Origin: DATEJJ01 sp051986465
GTDB taxonomy: Bacteria > Actinomycetota > Actinomycetes > Mycobacteriales > Micromonosporaceae
Direction: 5' to 3'
Assembly (NCBI GenBank): GCA_051986465.1
Contig: JBPYFB010000632.1
Coordinates: forward strand, 1 to 19,751
DNA: 19,751 bases
Numbering within the stretch: the stretch's first letter is position 1; every line of letters starts with the position of its first letter. The translations under genes and the position numbers were made by a program. The notes beneath the pieces are model-generated. The model saw only the letters and a list, made by a program, of their open reading frames with translations, ran no database searches and had not been told where the DNA came from. Of the stretch, positions 1 to 6,217 are shown piece by piece.

Positions 1-2
1 GG

Positions 3-353
3 CTGAGCCTGCACCCGGACGGGATGGCGCCGCGGATCGCGAACCTGGCGCAGTGGCGGGCACACCTTCTCGACCGGCTGCGCCGGCAGGCCACGGCCAC
101 GGCCGACCCGTACCTCGAAGCGCTGCACGAGGAGCTGTCCGGGTACCCGGGCGGCCGGGCCGGGGACGGGGCCATGTCAGAGGTGGACCTGCTCGTGGTG
201 CCGCTGCGGTACCGGTGGGAGGACCGCGAGCTGTCCTTCTTCAGCACCACGGCGGTCTTCGGTACCCCGCTGGACGTGACCCTGGCGGAGCTCGCGATCG
301 AGTCGTTCTTTCCGGCCGACCGGGAGACCGCGTCATTCGTCGCGCAGCGGTGA
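3..353 (+). CDS. XRE-family regulator, C-terminal MmyB-like domain (5' end outside window)
   Basis: This is the last 116 codons of a longer gene; the frame is open to the left edge, so the start lies upstream. The residues around 12-70 read LHPDGMAPRIANLAQWRAHL, followed by a PYLEALHEELSGYPGG stretch. The end reads VPLRYRW, ELSFFSTTAVFGTPLDVTLA and ELAIESFFPADRETA. Together these are characteristic of the C-terminal ligand-binding domain of MmyB-like helix-turn-helix regulators, which are very common in actinomycetes. The DNA-binding N-terminus is not visible. The gene converges on the oxidoreductase at 394-1026, with 40 bases between the stops. That pairing suggests these two genes flank the polysaccharide locus rather than belong to it. 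The family call is good; the regulated target cannot be inferred. Confidence 0.85.
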   Translation: MSLHPDGMAPRIANLAQWRAHLLDRLRRQATATADPYLEALHEELSGYPGGRAGDGAMSEVDLLVVPLRYRWEDRELSFFSTTAVFGTPLDVTLAELAIESFFPADRETASFVAQR

Positions 354-393
354 ACCGGCAACGTTGAACCCGCAGCGGTGCGGCGGACGGGGA

Positions 394-1026
394 TCAGAAC
401 GGCGTACCGAGCCGGGCGCGCAGCTCGTCGGCGGGCAGGTCGGCCAGGAAGGTCTCGCCGCCGGGCTGCTGCCTGCGGCCGCCGTGGGCGAGGTCGCCCG
501 CGTCGACCGGGTCGAAGCACAGCTCCTCCACCAGGTCCATGACCGTCCGCTTGGCCTCGTCGTCGTCGCTGGACACCGGCATCCCGTACTGCATCGGCGC
601 GCCGTTGCAGTGTGCGTAGTCGTCGAGGTGCTCGGCGGACATCGTGTTGAACGCCTTGACGACCCGCGCCCCGTTCAGGTGCGAGGCGACCAGCTCGCTC
701 GAGGTGGTCCGGTCCTCGTCCAGTTCGGCGACCTGGCCGTCGCGCTCCGGGAAGTAGTTCGTGCAGTCGACCACCACCCGGCCGGCGAGCTCCGCGGCGG
801 GCAGGTCCCGGTACCGGCCGAAGGGCAGGGCCAGGATGGCGACCTCGCCGTACCTCGCGGCCTCCGGCACCGTGGCCGCGTGTGCGCGATGGCCTAGCCG
901 GTCGGCCAGCCCGGCGAGCGTCCGCGGTCCGTGGGAGTTGGCCAGGGCCACGTGATGGCCGACGCCGACCAGCTTCGTGGCCAGGGTCGAGCCTATGTTC
1001 CCGGTACCGATGATTCCGATGCGCAT
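394..1026 (-). CDS. NADP oxidoreductase, coenzyme F420-dependent family (NAD(P)-binding)
   Basis: The 210-residue protein begins MRIGIIGTGNIGSTLATKLV, a classical Rossmann fold start with the GTGNIG dinucleotide loop at residues 7-12. NSHGP at about 29-33 resembles the NADP phosphate-binding turn of F420-dependent NADP reductases. VAILALPFGRY, VVVDCTNYFPERDG and ARVVKAFNTMSAEHL follow in the family order. The length fits stand-alone members of this family. I placed the start at the ATG at 1024-1026 because the Rossmann fold begins there; the frame stays open about 93 codons further upstream, but that extension has no family similarity. No clear Shine-Dalgarno sequence sits in front of this ATG, so initiation may be leaderless. 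The substrate is unknown, and family members range from F420:NADP reductases to unrelated reductases. It is probably not part of polysaccharide synthesis. Confidence 0.85.
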   Translation of the reverse strand: MRIGIIGTGNIGSTLATKLVGVGHHVALANSHGPRTLAGLADRLGHRAHAATVPEAARYGEVAILALPFGRYRDLPAAELAGRVVVDCTNYFPERDGQVAELDEDRTTSSELVASHLNGARVVKAFNTMSAEHLDDYAHCNGAPMQYGMPVSSDDDEAKRTVMDLVEELCFDPVDAGDLAHGGRRQQPGGETFLADLPADELRARLGTPF

Positions 1027-1334
1027 ACCCGGAGGCTTACCCTTCCGCCGCCCGGATACTCGCGAGCGGCCCGGAGCGGTTTCCGCGCCGCGCCGAGTCG
1101 GTGGCGGTTGCGGCCGAACCGGGCCAAGGATGCGGTATAACTGCATCCATGGCACAGGTCCGAATGGGCAGAATTTCCGTGTCAGCAACGCGACTGTAGT
1201 CCAATCGCATAGCTCAACCTCTGGCGAAAGTCCGCCGTAGGCCGCAATCTCTTCTGGGGACTTCGTTGACCACCATCCGCTGATCGACGAAGCCCGTCTG
1301 GCCACAAATGCAACGGGTGCTAACGGAGGCGACC
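1027..1334. promoter_or_regulatory. Structured 308-base leader/intergenic region before the initiating sugar transferase
   Basis: There is no convincing gene in this gap. It holds an inverted repeat GGATGC-N9-GCATCC (1128-1133/1143-1148) with a TATAAC box (1136-1141) in its loop, which could be a promoter -10 under an operator. Downstream, AAGTCC (1228-1233) can pair with GGACTT (1258-1263). CTTCGTTGA (1261-1269) can pair with TCGACGAAG (1284-1292) through nine pairs including one G-T wobble. The last two stems share 1261-1263 and cannot coexist. A ribosome site, GGAGG at 1325-1329, sits five bases before the GTG at 1335. I recognise no known riboswitch family here. The promoter and the switch are both inference from base-pairing alone. 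Confidence 0.35.
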
Positions 1335-2873
1335 GTGCCGGCAGCTGAAGCGGTCTCTACGTCCCACACCCTCCCCGGTGTGGGCATCGGCAGTGCGATC
1401 ACCACCCCGCTCGAACGGTTGGATCTACCCAACTCGGCCGGCGTCGTCCGCAACGGTTGGGAAGCCCGCTACGCACGGGTCCTGGTGGTGCTGGACTTCG
1501 TGATCGGAATAGCTGCGGCGGGGAGCGCCTTGCTCATCCGTTTCGGCAACACCGCCAGCCAATCGTACAACCAGTACTACCTTTGGTTGACGGTCGCTCT
1601 GCCATTTGTCTGGCTTATTAGCCTGACAATTAACCGGGCGTTCGAGGTACGGTACCTGTTCGTAGGAACGGACGAATACGAACGGGTTTTCCGCGCCGGA
1701 GTCGGTCTTACCGCCGCGCTGGCCGTAATTTCCTTCGCATTCGACCTCCGGCTGGCGCGCGGCTACGTAGTCGTGGCCATACCACTGGCCACGGCGCTCG
1801 GGCTGTGCTTCCGGTACGCGATGCGGAAACGGCTCCACCGCACCTGGGCACGGGGCGACCGGCTGCGTCGGGTGATCCTTGTCGGGCACCAGCAGGCCGT
1901 TTACCAGACCAACCAGCGGCTGAGCCGCGAGCGGTACCACGGCATGGGCGTAGTGGGGGTCTGCCTGCCACAGGTACCCATGACGGGCCGCATCGTCCCG
2001 GACCGCCTGCCCGGGCTGCCGCCGATCTACGGCAGCTTCGGCGATGTCGCCAGTGCCGTGCAGCGCGCCGAGGCCGACACGGTGATCGTGCTGTCCTGCC
2101 CGGAACTGGACGGTTCGGCACTGCGCCGGCTGGCCTGGAAGCTGGAGCGCGACGAAATCGACCTGATCGTGGCGAGCACGCTGGTCGACGTGGCGGGCGA
2201 CCGTACCACGATCCGCCCCGTGGACGGCCTGCCGCTGATGCACGTCGAACACCCGAGGCTCAAGGGCACAGGCCGCATCTTCAAAGAGGTCTTCGACCGG
2301 GTCGCCGCGCTGGCCGGGCTGCTCGTGCTGTCACCGCTGCTGGCGGTGATCGCCCTGCTCATCAGGTGCACCCCGGGCGGGCGCGGTCCGGTAATCTTCC
2401 GGCAGGTACGGGTAGGCCGTCACGGCGAGCAGTTCGTCATGTACAAGTTCCGCACGATGTACGCGAACGCCGAAGCTCGGCTGGCGGAACTGCGCCACCT
2501 CAACGAGACCGGCGGCACGCTGTTCAAGATGCGCAACGACCCGCGCGTCACCCCTGTCGGGCGGTGGCTGCGCAAGCTTTCCCTCGACGAGATCCCCCAG
2601 CTGTTCAACGTGGTACGGGGCAGCATGTCGCTGGTCGGTCCCCGACCACCGCTGCCGGCCGAGGCCGCCGAGTACCCGTTCGACATGCGCCGCCGGCTGG
2701 TCGTCAAGCCCGGCCTGACCGGCCTGTGGCAGGTGTCCGGCCGCTCCGACCTGTCTTGGGACGAGTCGATCCGGCTGGACCTGCAGTACGTGGAGAACTG
2801 GTCGTTGTCGGTGGACCTGGCGATCCTCGCGCGCACGTTCCTCGTGATATGGCGCAGCGCCGGCGCCTACTGA
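1335..2873 (+). CDS. Polyprenyl-phosphate sugar-1-phosphate transferase (WbaP/CpsE type)
   Basis: This is the initiating enzyme of a lipid-linked repeat unit: it transfers a sugar-1-phosphate from a nucleotide sugar to undecaprenyl phosphate at the membrane. The 512-residue product has the usual layout. Four hydrophobic segments lie within roughly the first 160 residues, then comes a cytoplasmic Rossmann-like CoA-binding-type domain. The catalytic bacterial sugar transferase domain (PF02397) runs from about residue 316 to the end. It contains GRHGEQFVMYKFRTM, LSLDEIPQLFNVVRG with the catalytic Asp-Glu pair at 418-419, SLVGPRPPLP and PGLTGLWQVSGRS. I chose GTG 1335 because GGAGG lies five bases upstream; an in-frame ATG at 1308 lacks a ribosome site but cannot be excluded. 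The stop overlaps the convergent acetyltransferase by seven bases. Which sugar is transferred cannot be read from sequence. Confidence 0.95.
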   Translation: MPAAEAVSTSHTLPGVGIGSAITTPLERLDLPNSAGVVRNGWEARYARVLVVLDFVIGIAAAGSALLIRFGNTASQSYNQYYLWLTVALPFVWLISLTINRAFEVRYLFVGTDEYERVFRAGVGLTAALAVISFAFDLRLARGYVVVAIPLATALGLCFRYAMRKRLHRTWARGDRLRRVILVGHQQAVYQTNQRLSRERYHGMGVVGVCLPQVPMTGRIVPDRLPGLPPIYGSFGDVASAVQRAEADTVIVLSCPELDGSALRRLAWKLERDEIDLIVASTLVDVAGDRTTIRPVDGLPLMHVEHPRLKGTGRIFKEVFDRVAALAGLLVLSPLLAVIALLIRCTPGGRGPVIFRQVRVGRHGEQFVMYKFRTMYANAEARLAELRHLNETGGTLFKMRNDPRVTPVGRWLRKLSLDEIPQLFNVVRGSMSLVGPRPPLPAEAAEYPFDMRRRLVVKPGLTGLWQVSGRSDLSWDESIRLDLQYVENWSLSVDLAILARTFLVIWRSAGAY

Positions 2874-3493
2874 CCCGCCTCGGTCAGCAGGCCGTCCCGC
2901 TCGACATACGCCGAGCCCGTCTCCGGGCAGACGAAGCGGTCGCCGGCGACGGGCTTGAGCGGCACGCCTGCGCGGCCGACCCAGCCGACCCGGCGGGCCG
3001 GCACGCCGACCACGAGCGCGAAGTCGGCAACGTCCTTGGTGACGATTGCGCCGGCCGCCACCAGTGCCCAGCGCCCGATCCGTACCGGCGCCACGCACAC
3101 CGCCCGCGCACCGATCGAGGCACCCTCGCCGACCGTCACGCCGACCGCGTGCCAGTCGGCGCCGGTCTTCAGTCGCCCCTCGGGCGTGACCGCGCGCGGG
3201 TACTCGTCGTTGGTCAGCACGGCCGCCGGCCCGATGAACACACCGTCGGCGAGCTGCGCCGGCTCGTAGACGAGGGCGTGGTTCTGCAGCTTGCAGTTGT
3301 CACCCAACCGCACTCCCGGCCCGATGTAGGCTCCGCGCCCGATGGTGCAATTGCGGCCGACCGTTGCGTTCTCACGCACCTGGGCCAGGTGCCAGATCGA
3401 GGTACCGGCGCCGATGCTGGCCCGCTCGTCAACGTCCGCGGTGGCCGCCACCCGTACCCCGTTGTCAGCCGAATTCTGCCGCTCAGGATGCAT
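2867..3493 (-). CDS. WbpD/WlbB-like left-handed beta-helix N-acetyltransferase
   Basis: The 208-residue product has repeated hexapeptide units typical of a left-handed beta-helix, for example SIGAGTSIWHLAQVRENATV and TIGRGAYIGPGVRLGDNCKL. QNHALVYE and FIGPAAVLTNDEYPRA match the signature of acetyl-CoA-dependent enzymes that acetylate UDP-2-acetamido-3-amino-2,3-dideoxyglucuronate (WbpD, WlbB). The C-terminal tail (VGWVGRAG, then FVCPETGSAYVERDG) also resembles WbpD-type proteins. The length is near the 190-200 residues usual for that family. The ATG at 3493 has an upstream AGGGA about seven bases away on the minus strand. It is monocistronic and convergent with the sugar transferase. The aminotransferase (WbpE) and oxidase (WbpB) needed to make the classical substrate are not in this window, so the true acceptor could be another amino sugar. 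Confidence 0.88.
   Translation of the reverse strand: MHPERQNSADNGVRVAATADVDERASIGAGTSIWHLAQVRENATVGRNCTIGRGAYIGPGVRLGDNCKLQNHALVYEPAQLADGVFIGPAAVLTNDEYPRAVTPEGRLKTGADWHAVGVTVGEGASIGARAVCVAPVRIGRWALVAAGAIVTKDVADFALVVGVPARRVGWVGRAGVPLKPVAGDRFVCPETGSAYVERDGLLTEAGQ
2870..2887. terminator. Possible small bidirectional terminator hairpin
   Basis: CTGACC (2870-2875) and GGTCAG (2882-2887) form a perfect six-pair stem with a six-base loop. It lies exactly where the sugar transferase and the acetyltransferase genes converge and overlap. There is no T-tract, which is usual for actinomycete terminators but also makes the call weak. The stem is partly coding for the acetyltransferase C-terminus. Confidence 0.35.
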
Positions 3494-3537
3494 GTTCGGT
3501 CCCTTCGGTCAGGCTCCGGTCAGCAGCATAGGACGGA

Positions 3538-3559
3538 CCGTTAACGGCCGGTAGTGTGC
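3538..3559 (+). promoter_or_regulatory. Palindrome plus shared 17-base element upstream of the MFS gene
   Basis: In the 120-base divergent gap between the acetyltransferase and the MFS transporter there is a perfect ten-base palindrome, CCGTTAACGG (3538-3547). It overlaps the element AACGGCCGGTAGTGTGC (3543-3559). The same 17 bases, with two mismatches, occur at 6103-6119 upstream of the other plus-strand operon. A TAGTGT box inside it resembles a -10 hexamer, although no consensus -35 is visible at 17 bases. Conservation in front of two operons suggests a shared regulator or sigma factor site; this is inference. Confidence 0.35.
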
Positions 3560-3613
3560 CACACACCGGCGGGTCGTACAACGACCGTCGGGATCCCGGG
3601 AAGGAGCGAGCGC

Positions 3614-4912
3614 GTGTACGTGTCGCTTCGCGACCGCCCCGCCGCGCAGGCGGAAAGGGCCGCGCGGACACGACTGCCCCGCGTCGCCGGTACCGTCGTG
3701 GCTCTCGGCATGGTCAGCCTGTTCACCGACATCTCATCGGAGATGGTCAACGCCGTGCTGCCGCTGTACCTGACCGCCGAGGTGGGCCTGACGCTCTTCG
3801 TGTACGGCTTCGTCGACGGGTTGTACCAAGGGGTCAGCGCGCTGGTCCGGATCGCCGGTGGGTACGCAGGCGACCGTGGCCGGCCCAAATGGGTCGCGAC
3901 CGTCGGGTACGCCGCGTCGGCGGTCAGCCGGGTTGCGTTGCTTCCGGCACACGGCCTCGCCGCGATCACCGCCGTAATCACCGCGGACCGGCTGGGCAAG
4001 GGGCTGCGTACCGCGCCGCGCGACGCGCTCATCGCCGACGCCTCCGACCCGGCCGTGCTCGGCCGGGCCTTCGGCGTGCACCGCACCCTGGACACCGTGG
4101 GCGCCGCGGCCGGACCGTTGATCGCCTTCGCGTTGCTGCTGGCCGTGCCCGGCGGGTACAGCTCGGTGTTCGTGGTGTCGATCGCGTTCGCGGTCATCGG
4201 CGTGGCCATCATAGGGCTGTTCGTGCCCGACCGGCGCACCGCTGCGTCGGGTCGCCGGATGGCGTTTCGCCAGCTGCTGACGGAGCTGTCCGGTGCGCGC
4301 CTGCGTCGGCCACTGATCGCCGCCGCGCTGCTGGGCATGTTGACTGTCGGGGACGGCTTCCTGTACCTGTCGTTGCAGCGGCGCGACGACTTCGCGGCAC
4401 TGTTCTTTCCGCTACTGGCCATCGGCACCAACGCCGCGTACCTGCTGCTGGCCCTGCCGCTGGGCCGGTTGGCCGACCGGATCGGCCGGTGGAAGGTGCT
4501 GGTCGCTGGTCACGTGGCACTTCTCGCAAGCTACCTCACGGCCGGCGGACCGTGGCGGGGTACGGTGTGGACAGTGGTCGGCCTCGTGCTGCTGGGCACG
4601 TTCTACGCCGCCACGGACGGCGTGCTACCCGCGCTGGTCAGCCGGCTGGTGCCGGACGAGGCGCGGGGCAGCGGGATCGCCGCCGCGCAGACCGTCGTGG
4701 CGGTGGCCCGGTTCGGCTCCTCGGTGGCCTTCGGTGCGCTGTGGCTGGCGATCGGCCGCTCCCCCGCCCTGATCCTCGAGGCCGCGCTGCTGGCCGCGGC
4801 CGTGCCGGTGGCGGCGTGGCTGCTGCGTCCGACCGGCGATCCGACCCACGCGGCGGATGCCGGCTCACCGTCGGTTCCCGCGCCCGCTCCGGGTGCGGCG
4901 GTCGGCGGATGA
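3614..4912 (+). CDS. Major facilitator superfamily transporter
   Basis: The 432-residue product is strongly hydrophobic with about twelve predicted membrane segments. The motif-A-like loop between helices 2 and 3 reads GGYAGDRGRPKWV, and the equivalent in the second half reads LGRLADRIGRWKVL; both are MFS hallmarks. Other recognisable stretches are SLFTDISSEMVNAVLPLYLT near the N-terminus and DRLGKGLRTAPRDALIAD, typical of an uncharacterised actinobacterial MFS subgroup. I chose GTG 3614 because AAGGAG (3601-3606) precedes it by seven bases. The frame is open upstream to 3554, but that part lacks a ribosome site and would add a charged, non-membrane extension. The stop overlaps the next gene's ATG as ATGA, so the two are translationally coupled. 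The substrate is unknown; a role in exporting or importing a precursor, or an unrelated drug efflux role, are both open. Confidence 0.92.
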   Translation: MYVSLRDRPAAQAERAARTRLPRVAGTVVALGMVSLFTDISSEMVNAVLPLYLTAEVGLTLFVYGFVDGLYQGVSALVRIAGGYAGDRGRPKWVATVGYAASAVSRVALLPAHGLAAITAVITADRLGKGLRTAPRDALIADASDPAVLGRAFGVHRTLDTVGAAAGPLIAFALLLAVPGGYSSVFVVSIAFAVIGVAIIGLFVPDRRTAASGRRMAFRQLLTELSGARLRRPLIAAALLGMLTVGDGFLYLSLQRRDDFAALFFPLLAIGTNAAYLLLALPLGRLADRIGRWKVLVAGHVALLASYLTAGGPWRGTVWTVVGLVLLGTFYAATDGVLPALVSRLVPDEARGSGIAAAQTVVAVARFGSSVAFGALWLAIGRSPALILEAALLAAAVPVAAWLLRPTGDPTHAADAGSPSVPAPAPGAAVGG

Positions 4913-5943
4913 CCGGGCGCAGCGCAGGCGGGCGGCCGCGGGTGGCGGTGCTCGTGGCGGTGGTCCTCGCCGTGGCAGCCGGCGCGACAGGCTATGTCAT
5001 CTACGCGCACGGTCGGGTGGCCGCAGCGCGGGCGGCCGCCCCACCGGTGGCCACCGACGACGATGTGGCTGCGGTGGCCGCCGTACCGCACGTGGTGTTC
5101 CGCAGCACGGCGCAGGGCGACCAGTACGGGCGGGTGGCGATGACGCCACTGTCCAATCCGGATGGTCCGCGCGCGGTCACCCCGATCTCCTGCGACCGCG
5201 TCTACGCCACCGCCAGCGAGGCGTTGTGCCTGGCCGCCAACCGTGGGCTGGTCACCACGTACACGGCCAAGCTGTACGGCACCGGGAACTGGTCCGCCCA
5301 ACACAACCTTCCGCTGTCGGGGCTACCCAGCCGGGCCAGACTCTCCCGGGACGGGTCGTTGGCCGCGACCACCACATTCGTCTACGGCGACGCCTACACC
5401 GATCCGGGCCAGTTCTCCACGCGGACCCTGGTGACCCGGGCCGACGGCTCGCTTGCGGACGACATCGAGGAGTTCCGGCTCATGGACGACGGTCGGCAGA
5501 TCACCGCCACCGACCGCAACCTGTGGGGCGTGACGTTCGCCGACGACGACCGCTTCTACGCCACGGCCGCGTCCGGCCACGAGACCTGGCTGGTTCAGGG
5601 CAGCCTGAGCAGCCGGACGCTGACGACGATCCGACAGGATGTCGAGTGCCCGTCGCTGTCGCCGGACGGGACACGGATCGCCTTCAAGAAGCATGGCAAC
5701 CTTCCCGCAGGCCAGTGGCGCATCGCGGTGTACGACCTGCGGACCGGTACCGAGACTCTGCTCGCCGAGCAGCACAGCATCGACGACCAGCTCGAGTGGT
5801 TGGACGACGACCATGTGCTGTACGGGCTGCCCCGCTCGGGCACCGACGCGGCCAGCAGCGACATCTGGACCGTACCGGCGGACGGCACCGGCCAGCCGAC
5901 CATCTTCGTGCACGACGCCTGGTCGCCTTCGGTCGTGCGGTAG
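4909..5943 (+). CDS. Membrane-anchored TolB-like beta-propeller protein (WD40-like PD40 repeats)
   Basis: The 344-residue product begins with a short basic stretch and one hydrophobic segment at about residues 11-33 (VAVLVAVVLAVAAGATGYVI), so it is probably anchored with the bulk outside the cell. The rest carries propeller-type repeats such as SRARLSRDGSLAATTTF, CPSLSPDGTRIAFKKHG, WRIAVYDLRTGTETLLAEQH, LEWLDDDHVLYGLP and SDIWTVPADGTGQP. These are the LSPDGxxIAF and DIW signatures of PD40/TolB-like propellers. It has no catalytic motif I can recognise. Its ATG (4909) overlaps the MFS stop, so it is made together with the transporter. A substrate-capturing or scaffold role for that transporter is plausible but inferred. 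It shows no lipobox. Confidence 0.85.
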   Translation: MTGRSAGGRPRVAVLVAVVLAVAAGATGYVIYAHGRVAAARAAAPPVATDDDVAAVAAVPHVVFRSTAQGDQYGRVAMTPLSNPDGPRAVTPISCDRVYATASEALCLAANRGLVTTYTAKLYGTGNWSAQHNLPLSGLPSRARLSRDGSLAATTTFVYGDAYTDPGQFSTRTLVTRADGSLADDIEEFRLMDDGRQITATDRNLWGVTFADDDRFYATAASGHETWLVQGSLSSRTLTTIRQDVECPSLSPDGTRIAFKKHGNLPAGQWRIAVYDLRTGTETLLAEQHSIDDQLEWLDDDHVLYGLPRSGTDAASSDIWTVPADGTGQPTIFVHDAWSPSVVR

Positions 5944-6217
5944 TTGCACCCGCGGCCCGACGAGCCATCAACCCAACAGGCGATCGCACGCGCTTTACGG
6001 CGGACAAGGCCAGCCGATCGACGCTGATATGCGATGACCGTACCGGAACACTGTCGAGTAGCCGTCTCACAGCGTCCGTGTGGGGCCCTTCATTGGTTCT
6101 ACAACGCCCGGTAGTCTGCAACGGAACCGTTGGCCCGCAACGCCTTGAGCCCTTGTCGGTCCGGGCCGTGGGGAACGGTTGGCGGCCCCCGTTGCGGGGA
6201 CAGCAAGAGGGGGCGTG
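5944..6217 (+). promoter_or_regulatory. Promoter/leader region of the wecG-wecC-wecB operon
   Basis: I see no gene in these 274 bases. They hold the second copy of the 17-base element AACGCCCGGTAGTCTGC (6103-6119) and an inverted repeat CAACGG-AA-CCGTTG (6119-6124/6127-6132). A 12-base direct repeat with one mismatch is also present: GGAACCGTTGGC (6123-6134) and GGAACGGTTGGC (6172-6183). Just before the ribosome site a hairpin CCCCG-TTG-CGGGG (6187-6199) can form. An alternative pairing of GCCCCC (6185-6190) with GGGGGC (6209-6214) would cover the ribosome site. The -10 candidate is TAGTCT at 6112-6117; there is no good -35 at standard spacing. Regulatory function is inference from repeats only. 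Confidence 0.4.

Noticed and set aside
343..380. Direct repeat CGCAGCGGTG (343-352 and 371-380) between the first two genes as an attachment site
   Set aside because: Only ten bases, no integrase or tRNA nearby; likely chance in GC-rich sequence.
1027..1305. 93-codon N-terminal extension of the F420-type oxidoreductase
   Set aside because: The Rossmann fold starts exactly at the 1026 ATG and the extension has no recognisable domain.
1425..2252. 275-codon minus-strand frame opposite the sugar transferase
   Set aside because: No family similarity, and it is antisense to a strongly conserved enzyme; treated as a shadow.
3556..4908. Long upstream extension of the beta-propeller frame
   Set aside because: The extension overlaps the MFS gene and is low-complexity; the ATG at 4909 starts at a normal anchor helix and overlaps the MFS stop.
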